A stretch of DNA of 64,000 bases from Epiperipatus broadwayi (GCA_028023455.1 JAQFVV010013320.1:1-64000), one strand, 5' to 3'; positions 41,320 through 55,200 are shown, counted from the first letter of the stretch. The notes: generated by a model from the sequence alone, not told the origin. Numbers and translations are program-made.

Positions 41320-41370
<51 letters not shown>
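41320..41370. repeat. (TAA)n microsatellite, 5' flank of LINE A
   Basis: About 16 TAA units directly before the LINE A start AAATAGAGCGCCACCTGG. Confidence 0.95.
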
Positions 41371-41373
<3 letters not shown>

Positions 41374-41774
41374 TAGAGCGCCACCTGGTTATTTACATTG
41401 TTGCAGGTAAGAAAAAAGTCTCCTAGTTTTTTTTCAAATTAAATAGCTATACAAGTGGATTTTTCCCTTAAATATTTAAATATGCTATACTCAATGCCTA
41501 CCCAAGCGTTTTAAGAAATGTGCGTGTCCTAAAATAATTAGTGAACAACGATATAAAAAATCAATAATAGTTACGAGTAGTAATTAATTCTCCGGTATGG
41601 CATATAGACGTCAATGCAAAAAATTATAATTAATAACATTCTTTAGAATCAAAAAGTAAAAAGAGTAGAAGGAAAAATAGCGAAAAACATAATAAGTTTT
41701 AAATTTTAAAAAATAGTTTAAAAAATCAAAACAAAACCTTACCTTGTTGAAAAATTACTTGCGTAAATAATAAA

Positions 41775-43320
41775 ATGGCGACTGCCCAGTCGTCAGCTCA
41801 AGAAGCTGGGCCTTCACACCACACAAGAAAAACATATGCAACTATTGCAAAAACTTACCAAGATAACGTAAACCCGGGAAAAAATCCCAGATTTAGAAAG
41901 ACTACGTCAGACGATCTTAAAGACTTGGATCTAGTAAACCAAAATGAAATTGAGCCCCCCCCCCACACACAATGGACAGATGATATGCTGGAACAGATTG
42001 GGGTCAGATTCAATAATACGATACCTAGAACCCTTTTTTCTACATTCAAAAGATTTTTTACTGAAAAATCAATAGTGTTGGTGGTAACAGACAATCACTG
42101 CACTCTCTACCATTTCCCCAAGGAGCTACTTATTGAAGCACTAAACAAAAATAATTTACTGGAGACAGTACAATGCATAGGCGACCATCCAAATAGCAGA
42201 TATGTAGCGGTTGAGTTTTGTGAAACTACACAAAGGGATCAATTCAAAAATCATATTAAAACTCTGGGTAATTTTGCAATCGTACGTGTTGATGAAAACA
42301 GATACAAAAACATCACCGGAGTATTAAAAAATGCCTACTTCGGATATAGCTTTGACAATTTCCAAAGAATGATGAATCCATTTGGAAAGGTTACTTTTTT
42401 TCAGCAGATATACCTCAAAGAAACATCAGTACCTGTATTCACAAATAGTTTTGAATACAAAGTCAAGCTAAACAAAGAAATAGACCCAGAAAACATTCCA
42501 ACACACATAACAGACCAAGAGGCAATGCTACACTTATATATCCCAGGACTAAAGCCACGTTGTTTCGCCTGTGGCAAAAGAGGCCACATAGCAATGCAAT
42601 GCAATGAAGAAGTAAATCTAGTGGAAGAGAATAACCACTCCTCACAAAGATTAGAAGGGAAACCAAATAGAGCACACAAATCCACGGAGCAGGAAAACAT
42701 AAATTTCCCCCCACTTAAGTCAATAATATCAAAAATTAAAATTAATAAAAATAAAACGATAGACCATCCCCCAAGCAAGTCAATGGAAATAACAATTAAC
42801 ACAAACACGAATGAGGAAGAGGAAAACTTTGAACCCCAGGCAAAATCACTTAGTGATAAGTTAATAGAACATGAAAATAATTACATGCAAAAAAAAACAA
42901 AAGAACTGCCAAACGGAGATAACAATCAAGCTGAGGACAAAACAATAATCAAAATGACAACTGAAATAATGGACACCACCACACAATCCTTTCCAGCAGT
43001 TGAAAACACACCTCCGGAAAGTAAATGAAAACAAGCAGAACAAAAAAAAATAGAGAAAACAAATGAAAGCATGCAAAATGAAGCGAAGGAAATCCCAAAA
43101 GAAAATAAATATCAAACAGAACACACAATAATAAATAAAACCACAACAGAAATCATGGACAGCATTACAGAGTTTTTTCCAAATGTTGGAAGCACACCAA
43201 CAGAAATTAAAAGAAAGCAGCCCAAAGCAAAAAAAAAACTAGAGAAAGCAAAAAAATTAAAACAAACGAGCAAGAACTTACACAAGTAGACATGCCGGAC
43301 CAATCATCAGATGAATCTAT
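41775..43320 (+). pseudogene. LINE A ORF1 (nucleic-acid-binding, CCHC)
   Basis: Open from MATAQSSAQEAGPSHH for 417 codons to TGA at 43026, then open in the same frame to 43289. The central region is followed by a CCHC knuckle CFACGKRGHIAMQC (Cys263, Cys266, His271, Cys276), typical of Tx1-type ORF1 proteins. The C-terminal part holds a ~62-residue tandem duplication (units from 42885 and 43071; shared TTEIMD, FP-V, TPxE). The TGA in unit 1 sits exactly where unit 2 has AGA (Arg). A shift in the A-rich stretch near 43250 probably hides the true end (QSSDESMEIE). The role in a live element would be RNA binding. Confidence 0.8.
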
Positions 43321-43532
43321 GGAAATAGAATGACTCTTACTGGAAGAAATGACTTTGGAAAACGAAAACAAAGAGACTGCAATAGATAAATATGCAAATA
43401 GTAAGTCTGCCAGCAGCAAAAAAAAACCGCAATGAAAAAATGTTTAGCTCGCAGGTAGGAGATAGAATTCCAGCACTCTAATCGGAAAAAAATATAAATA
43501 ATATCCCCTACATACAAAAATATACAATTCAA

Positions 43533-46500
43533 ATGAAGATAAATATTAGTGCAGTAAACGTCCGAGGTTTGAATTCAATTAAAAGAATGCAGCAAATTAA
43601 ATATTGGATACAGACAACACAACCATCCATTTTAGGGCTATTGGAAACAAAAATTTATAGCGGATTCCACTTTGATCCAGTGCTACATATGAATAAAATA
43701 GGCTTTTGCGCATGCTCCAGAGATACAGCAATGCCTTCAAAGAGCACAGGTATTTTTATCAACCAACAATTCCCATTCACTACTTTTAAAATAATTATTA
43801 TAGATGCAAATCTCCTTATAACAACATTCAATCATAGACAACTTTCAATCAATGTTATTTTTGTATATATACCTCCGGGGCCAATAGTAATTAGCAGAAT
43901 AATTGCGACAATAAATTCAATTCTAGCTACCAATCCCCACCCCACTATTCTTGCTGGAGATTTTAATATGACCTATAAAAAGTTTGTCACAAAATGGTTA
44001 CACCAACTTACAATACCACTAATGAGCGGGGAAGGATTTCTTCCACCGGACTCAGTATCTTTTTATAATAACAGACATGGTACTTTGATTGATCTGCTGT
44101 TTTATTCTCCCATGTTACACCATGCAATTGAAGTAAAACTTTCTCCCACCAATTTTTCTGATCATGCAGCACAAATAATGAAACTAAATTTAGACACACA
44201 CTGCAATACTTTTAACAACATACAAAAAACAATAAGAATTCTACTTCCAAATAGTACTCCTGAGGCTCTCTTCTCAGAAATGTATATAATGTTAAACAAA
44301 TTAAATCAAATTGAACTGGACCCGATCTCCAAATATATAGCATATATAAATACACTCTCGTTTAACATAAATCACATTACACAAAAATCCACCCCCCCCC
44401 TTCAAAATTAATCACATTAGCAGAGGAAATAAATAAAAGGATAATACAGGCAAAACCAGTTAAGAATAACCAAGCAAATATAATAAAGCTAACAAAGTTA
44501 TACAATCAAACCGTTGATAAACTGAAACAATATCTAGCAATAAAGAAAAAGAAAATTTGTCTCACACAACAACATACATGGACCTGCGGATATATTCATT
44601 GGGCTTTAGGTTATCCATGCACAAACAAAGTACCCATGGCACTAGAATGGGAAAATAGAGTGACAGCTGGTTATAATACGCTAGACCCTATATATAACTA
44701 CTTTTAAAAAAAACTAACTAAAAATAATCATTCCAAACCACTTGCAGATTATTTTGGCAAGCCAGAAACAGAAACACCTTTTGAAATAAAAGATTTTGCA
44801 ATAGTTTTAAACTTAGTCCCAAGCACATGTCATCCAGGGCCACCAGGGATCCCACAATTTGTACTGTCACATCTCAGCCAATTCACAAATAAATATTTAT
44901 GACAACTTGCAAATCAATTATCACAGAAACTATACAATATACAAGGGCTATATCCAATATCAATGGTCCCATTTATGAAAAAACAAGAACCAATTTTCAC
45001 ACTAGCCAATCTCCGACCAATCGCAATGGAGCCATTGGGAATAAAAATATTGGAAAAGGTCATATAGAATAAAATTGAACAATACATAGTACCAATAATA
45101 TCACAGCATCAATACGCAAAAAAGGGGTCATCCACAGGGCAGGCAGCACTAATATATAAAACGCTAATCAATTCAGTTATTAAAAAGAAAAAATATGCAC
45201 CAATGGTAGTCCAGCTGGATTTTGAAAGTGCTTTTGACTCTGTCCCAATAGAAACACTATTGAGTCAGCTAAAAGAAACACAGATACCTAAAACAATATT
45301 ATATACAATAGGCAATTTGCTTCTAAATAGAGAAATACACATCACGCTCAATGGTAGATCCACATCATCATTCAATCCTAGCCAATCAATCCCGCAAGGT
45401 TCTCCACTAAGCACACTGCTATTTACCTTTTATTTAAATCCACTGCTAGAGCCAATAAATAAAAAAATTCAAGGAATTCAAATACCTAATACTAATACAT
45501 ACATTCCCTGCATAGCTTATATGGATGATGTCACAGTGTTTCTAAACTCAAAAAAGCAAATACATATACTACAGGAAATAATAGAAGAATAAACAAAAAA
45601 TTTCAAATTAAAAATTAACATCAATAAATCAGTAGCATGGTCAATATACACAGGCAAAACAGACACACAAATTTATCAAGGTAAGCCCAGTAATTTTCTG
45701 GGTTTTCCTTTCCACTTGGGAATGAGCCAGATGAGAAGGAATATACAAAAGAAACTAAAGTTCGAAGCAGAAAGGATCATAACATCACTCTCCAGATCAT
45801 ATCTCTCACTCTATGCAAAAGTGTCACTATTTAATCAACTTGTAATGACCAAAATAACTTACTACCTGCCAATAATTACTTTTACAAAACAATTTACTCA
45901 CTCTGTAATAAACTATTGTGGAACAGAAAAATAGTAGCAATTTCCTTAAAGCAACTTAACCAACCAACAAAATGGAATGGCCTTGGACTGCATGCTATAC
46001 ATACTTTCTACACACAAAAAACAGTAAATCTACTGATTACAATATTCAGACGTTTTCCAAACATAGAACCAAAAGAGGAAATCACACCAATGGACCGACC
46101 CACACCCACAGACAATTATATAAATACACTATTGATAAGTATTAAAAACATTAAAGATAAAATAGCACTGAAGAATCCAATTAAATATACTTATTGGAAA
46201 ATTAAGATTTTCTAACTCAAAGCCAAGAAAACAAGAATAGGATAACAGTACTAGGAATAAATAATAGTCAATTACTCAAAAAGTACAAAACATGGTATTT
46301 GGAACCTAAATTGTTTGACTTCATCCTCAAATTGAATTTAAATGCACTACCTACAGCACATTTCATTCGGTTCAGAAGATTTTACTTAAATGTTGATCCA
46401 ATGTGTGCTTTATGTCACCGGGAAGAAGAAACACAAGAACATTTAATATATCACTGTAAAGGCTTAGAAAAAGTCAGACAATTGATGGTGAATAATTACA

Positions 46501-46757
46501 GGAAAAGGGAAACCACAATAGAAAAAATGCTAAAAGCTTTCAATGAAAATAAAATACCTATAATATGTGCAGCAACTTTCAGTATATATGCCTTATGGTG
46601 TACTAGATGTGCTTTCACTTTAGGAAACAATCCAAGAAGACATCCCAACACATATCACAACAAACTAGGAAAACTTAAGGAAAGGGACAATCTTCTAGCA
46701 CCACCGGACTTTTATGCTGCCACATGGTCTCTATTTAAAATAAAAGCAGCCTTATAA
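43533..46757 (+). pseudogene. LINE A ORF2 (AP endonuclease, reverse transcriptase, CCHC)
   Basis: Endonuclease at 43533-44411: ISAVNVRGLNS (Asn), LGLLETKI (Glu), ILAGDFNMTY (Asp/Asn), GTLIDLLFYS, NFSDHAAQI (SDH). It is lost at a C9 run (44392-44400) by a shift. RT in the next frame has in-frame stops at 44705, 44900 and 45065: ANLRPIAMEPLG, VQLDFESAFDSVP (motif A), SIPQGSPLSTLLF (B), AYMDDVTVF (C). Stop at 45590, then 45716-45934, a shift, 45916-46215, and 46299-46757 ending with CALCHREEETQEHLIYHC (C-x2-C-x8-H-x4-C). Non-functional copy of a self-propagating enzyme for target-primed reverse transcription. Confidence 0.85.
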
Positions 46758-46979
46758 TGGATAGACCAAATACAACCTCTGAAAAATGGAAAACTGAAAT
46801 GAACTCATAATAAGAACTGAAATATCTAAAAGGTGTGGGCTGTAAAAGACTCTAATGGTTAAAAAAAACAAAAGTATATTTTCTGTGTTTCAAGATGTAT
46901 CCTAGAATATGATGTTTTATACAATGCATTACTTGATAAGAATGTAACCTTTTTTTTGCCTAATAAAGTTTGCTTTGAA

Positions 46980-46982
<3 letters not shown>

Positions 46983-47010
<28 letters not shown>
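46983..47010. repeat. (TAA)n between LINE A and LINE B
   Basis: About nine TAA units. Serves as the 3' tail of LINE A (plus) and the 3' boundary of LINE B (minus). Confidence 0.9.
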
Positions 47011-47200
47011 TCAATTCAATTCTTTATTTATTTAATGTACATATCAACAGCATTTAGCCAATTATAGATTGCACAATAATACAAATCTAAATAAGCATTA
47101 AAAAAAAAAAAATAATAATAATAATAAAATAAATAATACCAATAAAATAGAAAATCAATAAAATGCACAAATAAATAAAAAGGCAATATATCAAATGAAA

Positions 47201-48724
47201 TTAAGGAAAATATTTTTTTTTGAGGACTTTAGTGAATTGTTTAAAATCCAAATTAAAAACATCATCATTACCAAAATCTTTGTTATAAGTTCTAGGTAAA
47301 CGAAATAAAGGGGAAAATCTTAATACATCAGATTTACAATTTTTCAGTTCAAAAACATTATGAGTACGAGTATTATAATTTTTTTTTTTAGTACCTAAGT
47401 TAGAAAGCAAATTAGATACAGAAATATTCTGGGAGATGAATTTATGAAGAAATTTGAGATCTCTTGTTTTTCGTCTCAGTAGTAATTCAATATAGTGTTC
47501 ATTACTTAAACTATTTAATTTTGCAAATTTGTCAAAAACAGACTGAATTCTTATGATATCTGTCCTGTTATGAGGATTCCATATAATTGAACCATACTCC
47601 AAGATGGGAAGAACTAAGGATATAAAAAGTTTAATCTTTGTAAATTTATTAAATGCTTTTCCATATCTGTAAATAGCTCCTACAATTTTAAGAGATTTAT
47701 TCACCATAAAATTAATGTGATTACGAAAAGATCCATTATTGGAAAATATTATTCCGAGATCTCTTTGATGATCATTTGTTATAATTTTAGAGTCCCCAAT
47801 ATAATAGGAAAACCTTAAGACTTCAGATTTTCTAGAATAAGAGACAATGGAGCACTTATCCATATTTATATCTATATAATTATATTCACACCAATTCAAG
47901 AAATTATCTACATCACTTTGAAGTAAAAAACAGTCATTAATAGAATAAATATGCCTAAAAATTTTGCAATCATCTGCATAACATAGAAGATGTGAAAATT
48001 TAATGCATGTTTTTAGGTCATCAATGTATACATTAAATAATAAAGGTGCAAGAACACTGCCTTGAGGCACCCCAGTGAAGCAATAATAAGGTAATGACAA
48101 TTTACCATTAAACCTCACACAAGACATTCTATCCCTAAGAAAAGAGTCAAACCAATTAATTAATAATTTAGAAAAACCTAACCTACAAAGCTTCTGAAGA
48201 AGAATTTTATGATTAACTCTATCAAAAGCCTTGGACATATCAAAATAAACAACATCTAACCTAGATTGATTCTCAATTGAATTTGAAATGTGATCAAAAA
48301 TAGTTAGCAAATTTGTTTCAATGGACCTATTAGGCAGAAATCCATGCTGCTCTGGTGCCAAAACCTTATAGACATCCAAGATAATTTTATTATACAAACA
48401 TCTTTCAAAAATTCGAGCAACAGTGTGTAGAATTGAAATAGGCCTATAGTCACTTACCAAATCTCTAGATCCTTTCTTAAAAATAGGAACAACTTTAGCA
48501 ATTTTAAGGGATGTAGGAAAAGTACCATTTGCTAAAGAGCAATTAAAAATATGCAAAAGAGGAGAAGCAATGTATTCAGCACATCCTTTATAAATGAAAG
48601 CTGGAATATTGTCAAGGCCCACACTAGAATGTAATTTAAGCTGCCCAATAGCAAAAATAACATCAGATTCAATAAATGAATCCAATGTTATTCTTTCTTC
48701 AACTAGATCATTATTTTCAGTCAA
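47201..48724 (-). pseudogene. LINE B ORF2, reverse transcriptase part
   Basis: 507 codons after a frame break. GLDNIPAFIYK; VVPIFKKGSRD; DYRPISIL; motif A VVYFDMSKAFDRVNH (Asp162); motif B GVPQGSVLAPLLF (220-230); motif C CYADDCKIF (Asp251, Asp252); DLGIIFSNNGSFRNHI; LPILEYGSIIWNPH; C-terminus FSPLFRLPRTYN. All RT catalytic residues are present. It is the continuation of the endonuclease frame at 48787-49947, separated by a one-base shift in an A-run near 48810-48819. Copies RNA by target-primed reverse transcription when intact. Confidence 0.88.
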
Positions 48725-48786
48725 ATCAGTAAAAGAATTAGATTGTTTAAAAAGCTCTGAGAAATAATGAGAAAAATCATCAGCAA

Positions 48787-49947
48787 CTAGATTAGAATTA
48801 TTATTCTGTAATTTTTTTTTGTAATACCTAAATCCTTAACTAGAGACCAAAATTGCAAGGGATTATCAGAAATATGACTTTCAGTATTTTGTATAAATTT
48901 TTGAAAATCTCTATGATATATAACCTTTGACAATCTTCTATAATTAATAAAATTGTTATAATAATTTAAGTTCTTAGTTTTCCAATATTTACGATGATGA
49001 AATGATTTCCTTTTAATAATTTCTTTAAGAGAAACTGAAAACCAGCGAGGACAACGTTTAGTTAAAAAAAAGATTTTCTTAGGAATGTATTTGTCAATTA
49101 GTTCACAAAATGATTGTTCAAAAAATCTCATACAAAAATCTACATCAGATGAAGAATACAAATTTTTCCAGTTAAAATTGGATAATTGTAAACAAAGACC
49201 CAAATAATTTCCTTTTCTGTAGTTTCTTTTCATAGTTTTAAAGGGACAGAGTCTATTAAATTTAATATTAATATAAAATTCTAAGGGAGGATGATGCAAG
49301 TCAATGGAAAAAGGAAGAGAAGAAGTAGTTAAACATTCAATTGTAGGAAAATTACTGAGAATATAATCCAATGTGTGATCATTAAAATTGGTGTATGGAT
49401 TAAATTGTTTTAAATTCAACAAATTGCAAAACCGAATCATTCTCAATGCTTTAGGTGAAAAAGAGACAGAATCTATGATAGTAGTACCTGAATATAAATC
49501 CGGAATATTAAAATCTCCGGTAATAATAAAATTATCATAGCCAATCAGAAAATCTTCAAGTGATGTCAAAAAATAATCAAACTCCAACAACGACAAAGTG
49601 GGTTTGAGGTAAACATTACCCAAAATAAATTTAAAATTGTGATTTAAAGTAATTTCACACCATGTAGATTCACAAAAAGAAGAAGAAAAATAAAGTTCTT
49701 TATAAAAAACATCTTTATGAAGAGCAATCAGAGTACCACCACCTCGAGAAATATTATCCATAGATCTGTCAGTTCGCAAAATACTAAATCTATCATCAAG
49801 AAAAGAACAATCAGGAAATTGTTGATTTAGCCAAGTTTCTGTAAGTAAAATAAGATCAAAATGTTCTGTTTCAAAAAATTGCTTTATTTGAACACATTTA
49901 GTTCTCATACCTCTGACATTCATATAAAAACAAGACAGCCCTACCAT
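48787..49947 (-). pseudogene. LINE B ORF2, AP-endonuclease part
   Basis: 386 codons from MVGLSCFYMNVRGM. Catalytic residues visible: Asn10, LLTETW (Glu37), GDFNIPD (Asp145, Asn147), FNDHTLDYIL and IDLHHPP near the end of the domain. A linker rich in Arg/Tyr/Phe follows (KRCPRWFSVSLKE, FWSLVKDLGIT). The frame then ends by a one-base shift in the poly-A run at KK; the other frame continues as KLQNNNSNLVADDF into the RT part. One-base homopolymer shift could be real or a base-calling error. Confidence 0.87.
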
Positions 49948-50097
49948 ATTAAATTAAAAATAAATCAAAACAAATAAATAAATGATATCAAGTAAAGAAA
50001 AATGTAAGTAAGTATAGTGAATAAAGAAAATAAGAAATAAAAGAAAATAAAGAAAATAAGAAATCAAAGAAAACAGAAAATAAATAAATAAATACCA

Positions 50098-51833
50098 CTA
50101 AAGTTTTAAAGAATTAGCCAAAGTTCCATAAAAAAAACAAATGGAAGGACCACGAGGCCATAAATTGGAAGAGATTAAATCATTATGTTTATGAGCAGGA
50201 GCAGATATATAAAAGCAAGAAGATTTCAAGTTATACATATTAATTTCATGACATATGATCCTAGTTCTTAAACGTTTTTCAAGAAAGACCTTAATATTAT
50301 ATGAATTAAGATTCACTGGCATATTAGAAACAAAATATTTATTACATTTTGTATTAATATTATTAATAATATTATTATGAATTTTAGAAATACCAAACCC
50401 CCTTTCCACAGGTAGTCTACCTTTTTTACCAGAAGTTGAAAAAGAGCATCCCAAACCATTTCCCACATTAACCTCATTATCAATATAATTGTTATATTTA
50501 GAGAAATGCGAATAATTTGCTCTATGAGTAAAAAAACCTCTATCAGCATTCGCTAGACAATTTTTTTTCCTGAAATTAGATTTAGAAAAGTCACCAGAAA
50601 AATTACTATTATACTTTTTTGGAACAGAATGTGAATATCCATCCTTCAATATATACTTTTTATCAGGAAAATTATCATAATATCCCAGCGATGAATTATT
50701 AACAGAAAAGCCAGAAAACTTGTTAAATTTTTCATCATCATTAAGTCTAGAAAATTGTTTTTGATATTTATCAGACTGCCTATAAATTTTAGTTTTATAA
50801 ACTTTTCCTTTATTGTATCTTGTACTATTATCAATTCCACATCCAATATATTCATCACATGAATGAAAATCCTGATCTAATATCTTATTATTACTTTTAT
50901 AATCAACATTATAAATGCTATTGTTTTTATTTTTATCTTTTTTCCCAACACTGTTTTTATCTTTATCTCTAATAAAGAATGAGGACTTGGGCAACTTTTC
51001 TAAGGTATTATTACCCTTAAAAGATGAATTAACATCACCACCACAATCAACCTCAGCAATATCCCCCAAAACTTGTGTTTCCAATAAATCACATTGTATA
51101 CCTACATCACCAGAAATAACACCATCACCAATAGCTTTAGATTCCTTCACACCAAATTTTGCCATATTCATAATCATGCTATAAACTTCCTGAAGAGACA
51201 TAGATTTTAATAATTCAAAAGTAAAACCAGCCAAGTCTACTTTTCTACTTTCTTTATCTTGAAGCAAATTAACTATATCCACATTAGAACTAGAATTTAA
51301 ACTCCTATCAATACCTAAATTATTATCACTTTTATCTTTAACACTATCTCTATTATAATTATCCCTTTCATAAATATTATCAATATGTATATCCGATTCC
51401 ACATCTATAAGATCATTATTATTAACTATATCCATAGTAGAACTAGAATTTAAACTCCTATCAATAGCTAAATTATTATCACTATTACCTTCAACACTAT
51501 CTCCATTATATCTATCTCTTTCAGAAATATTTTCAATATGTATATCAGATTCCACATCTATAAGATCATTATTATCTGTTGACCTAACATTCCCAATATT
51601 CCTCATTTTATCCACAGACAATTGATTACATTCTATACAATGGAAAAAACCCAAACCAACAGAATCAAAAATTTTTGCATCAGACCTGGACAAATTCAAA
51701 CAAGATATATGAAAATACCCTTGACAAAAACCAGAGCACTTAATTCCATTATCCGATCTGACAATTCTACATTACAATAAGTACATTTAACCCCAACTAC
51801 ATTTAAACCCAAACCATATGTAGAAGAATCCAT
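50098..51833 (-). pseudogene. LINE B ORF1 with PHD-like zinc finger
   Basis: Likely start MDSSTYGLGLNVVGV at 51833. CTYC is followed by a one-base shift near 51745, after which the frame reads IKCSGFCQGYFHISC and FFHCIEC. Together these give a PHD-like Cys/His finger, as known in ORF1 of CR1/Jockey-group LINEs. Long Asn/Asp/Ser-rich middle with two tandem 51-residue units (51573-51421 and 51420-51268; 41 of 51 residues identical; NNDLIDVESDIHI start). The C-terminus SSCFYISAPAHKHNDL and LWPRGPSICFFYG resembles the usual end of these ORF1 proteins. Probable RNA-binding/chaperone role. Confidence 0.8.
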
Positions 51834-51901
51834 TACTAAAACATCAGGATCATTACCAATATTAATATCAGCAAATGGTGTAGTAAGATTATCTGAATTA
51901 T

Positions 51902-52268
<367 letters not shown>

Positions 52269-55200
52269 CTTCATTGGATGGACTAATTTTATACATTTTT
52301 TGTCTTCACTATAATTTTTATTACCATAATAAAAATAATAAAATACTATAATATAAATTTTTATCTTCATATAATAATGTCATAAATATGTGGTAGCATT
52401 TCATAATCTGAAAATTATATGTGTAGTAACAGATAGGTTATAATTCGATGTACTATTATAATAATCATTTTATGACCATAAAATAATGTAAAATGTGATT
52501 ACTTAAATAAATTCCAAGAAAATATTAGAATTCTTAAAATAATACTTTATTTATTTCTGTGCAAAATGTTATGTTTGATTTAATCATTTTGTATGTATCA
52601 TGCATTTTTACGGAAAAGAAAATAGTCTGAACACACAAATTTTGAAAAACAAATTTAAAAAGTTTTATTATAACACTAAAATAAAATAACAATTTTATTT
52701 ACAATATTTACACTTGACATCGAAAATTTGCACTGTTATAATTTTTTTATTAATTATAGTTATTAAAAATAATAGAGAATCTATTTAAGTATTGACTCTG
52801 ACTTAAAATAATAATAATAAAACAGTACAATTTTATTTATCTCTTTGTGATCAATTTTTATGATGAAATTACATTTCTTTATACTTATTTTAACATATCA
52901 TATTTTTAAATATTATTTAACTATGCTTCCTTTTAAAATATCCATTGAAACATAGTACAAAAAACACAAAATATAATAATATTGAGTATGGATCTTTTTA
53001 CTAAAACAATTTTCATTTTGCAATGTTGAAAAATACTATATAAAATATCTACTGTTAATCTATTACTAAACTATGTGGACATTGTTGTTTACTACACTAT
53101 GATTATTAAATGCAATATATCCTATTTAACATTATTATAATACTGAATAGCTGCAATCATTGATGTATTCCCTATTATTTAAATAAATATGAAATTGTAC
53201 CTATGCTTATTTTATATCGTTTTGTTTTATAACATTATATATTAAAAACATGCAATACTCATAAAAAATAACATAAAATATTTAAAAGTTATTTAACATT
53301 TCAAAAAGCAACTATGCTTTATTTATTTTATTCCTGAAATTTATTTTATTTTCAAAAAATAAATTTAAAACATATTTTATGATACTTTTTCATTTTGAGT
53401 CCGTTGGATTTTCAACTCCAATTTGCACAATCTCTACTCCTTCTTACAAATAAATGAACTTATCTTATTCAGACAATAGCATATCTTAAACTCTAAATTA
53501 TTTATTATTTCTTTACTAAATATTCAATATTGTTCAATGTAGTTACTTTGGAAATCGAGATAGCAAATAGATGTGTAAGCATAGGAAAGAAAAACTAGAG
53601 TCTAACTCATAATACATATTGGATAAAAATACCATGGCACAGTGTATCTATAAAAAATAGATGCATGACCTATTCAGTCTAATGACCTCCACTACTAACA
53701 ATGATGTCAAAGCTATTCCTTCAGCTTTATTAAAACGTCACTACTTAAAGAAAATAGACACTGCCAACAAATAAATATACATCTACAGGGCATTGTTAAC
53801 TATACTGTATACTTAATAAGATTACAAAAAAATGCTACTCATATTACCCTAATACATTCTACATTGATATCATCTCTTTGGTTTCAAGTTCTTCAGCTTA
53901 CTCCCAAAGTCACTATCTTATCAACATTTCCTAATAGATTTATCAAATCTTGCACCGACAAATAATTAACTCACATATTCAAAATAATAAACAAAATTCA
54001 ATTGTAATTAGAATGATCTCTCTAATCTACAAGAAAAGTCTGCTTTACTTTTCTATCCCATATTCTTAAACACATACAAACTAGTCATATAAATACTTTG
54101 AATATCCAATAATATTAAAGTTTTTTAAAAGAATCATATAACTATTCATCATCATGTTGTGTTATATTATTAATATAAAAATTAAAGCATGCATATTCCC
54201 AGAAATAAATCCTAATCTTATAATTTAAATGTGTTGTACAAATGCATTTAAATACAACTAACATTCATACTTCCATACATTATAATTCATTGGTAATCTG
54301 CAAAAATAAAACAAAAAAATACATCATAAAATATATCAATATTCACAATTATTACCTAAGTGATATCAACTTCTCATCACTTATGACATCTTCATGTCCA
54401 TTAATTAAATAAAACATTGCATACATAAAATACATCCATACTTTTACACTTAAAATGTTAACTTATTTAAATTATCAAATTATTTTACTATAAGATTATA
54501 GTATCATTAGTACTAAATTAATGTTCATGTTCTTACTCTTCTATTTAAAATAATATTACACTTTAAAAATTAATAAGTAAGTCAAAACCATAATTATGTA
54601 TATCTTCAGTTGATGAATGTATTTTCTAAAGTTCAAATGTTTTTATTTTTCTGCAAAAGTTTTTTTTTTTTTAAATATTCACCTAAGAGCTTTTAAAACT
54701 CCCACTATTGATAAGTTTCTCTTGCTTAACAATAAACAAAACTTCCCTGAAACTTGGCACATGTGTTGTAAACTCCTTCCTGTGTGATGAACAAAATTTA
54801 AAAAAATGAATAATAAAAAATAATAATACAACATCTGAATCTGGGAAAATTAATAAAAATAATTATTGATCAGTTCTGGAAAAGTTTATAGAATAATAGT
54901 TTGTGGTTTCTATTATCCAGAAGAATGATTATTAAAATAATAATAAAATCATAAGATTGAAAAATAATAATTTGAAGCTACTATTCTAGAGGATCCTACA
55001 TAGGCATGGTGATGCATCATGTCCCAGTAACTTAATTACTGGTAATCTGGATAAAACTTTTTGCGCAATTTTTTAATATTTTTATATTCATAAGTTCAAT
55101 AATTTCTGGTTTATAATCCATTTTATAGGTTTACTCTTCAGGATAATTTACTATTTATTATCCAATTAAAGCTGTTTCCATTTTTGTTTAAATTATCAGT

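Larger units (their letters stand above)
41371..46982 (+). mobile_element. LINE A: L1/Tx1-type LINE between (TAA)n arrays
   Basis: A 400-bp 5' UTR starting AAATAGAGCGCCACC, ORF1 with a zinc knuckle, ORF2 with AP endonuclease, RT and a C-terminal CCHC motif, and a 3' UTR with CCTAATAAAG about 20 bp before the (TAA)n tail. Full length in layout but ORF2 carries several stops and shifts. Domain order and the YMDDVTVF-type RT box point to the L1 superfamily, Tx1-like. (TAA)n is at both ends. Confidence 0.85.
47011..51901 (-). mobile_element. LINE B: nearly complete Jockey/CR1-type LINE in (TAA)n
   Basis: About 4.9 kb on the minus strand: ORF1 (51833-50098), a ~150-bp gap, ORF2 (49947-47201), and a 3' UTR ending AATAAAGAATTGAATTGA. 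The (TAA)n array at 51902 abuts about 70 bp before the ORF1 start, so the 5' end is complete or trimmed slightly. Only two single-base shifts break the reading frames, making it the youngest LINE in the window. LINE C is a truncated relative. Confidence 0.9.

Noticed and set aside
41855-43532. Several minus-strand ORFs
   Set aside because: Antisense shadows of LINE A ORF1; no motif of their own.
53550-53960. Somewhat GC-richer block suspected as decayed LINE or PLE
   Set aside because: No conserved block found in any of the six frames by eye.
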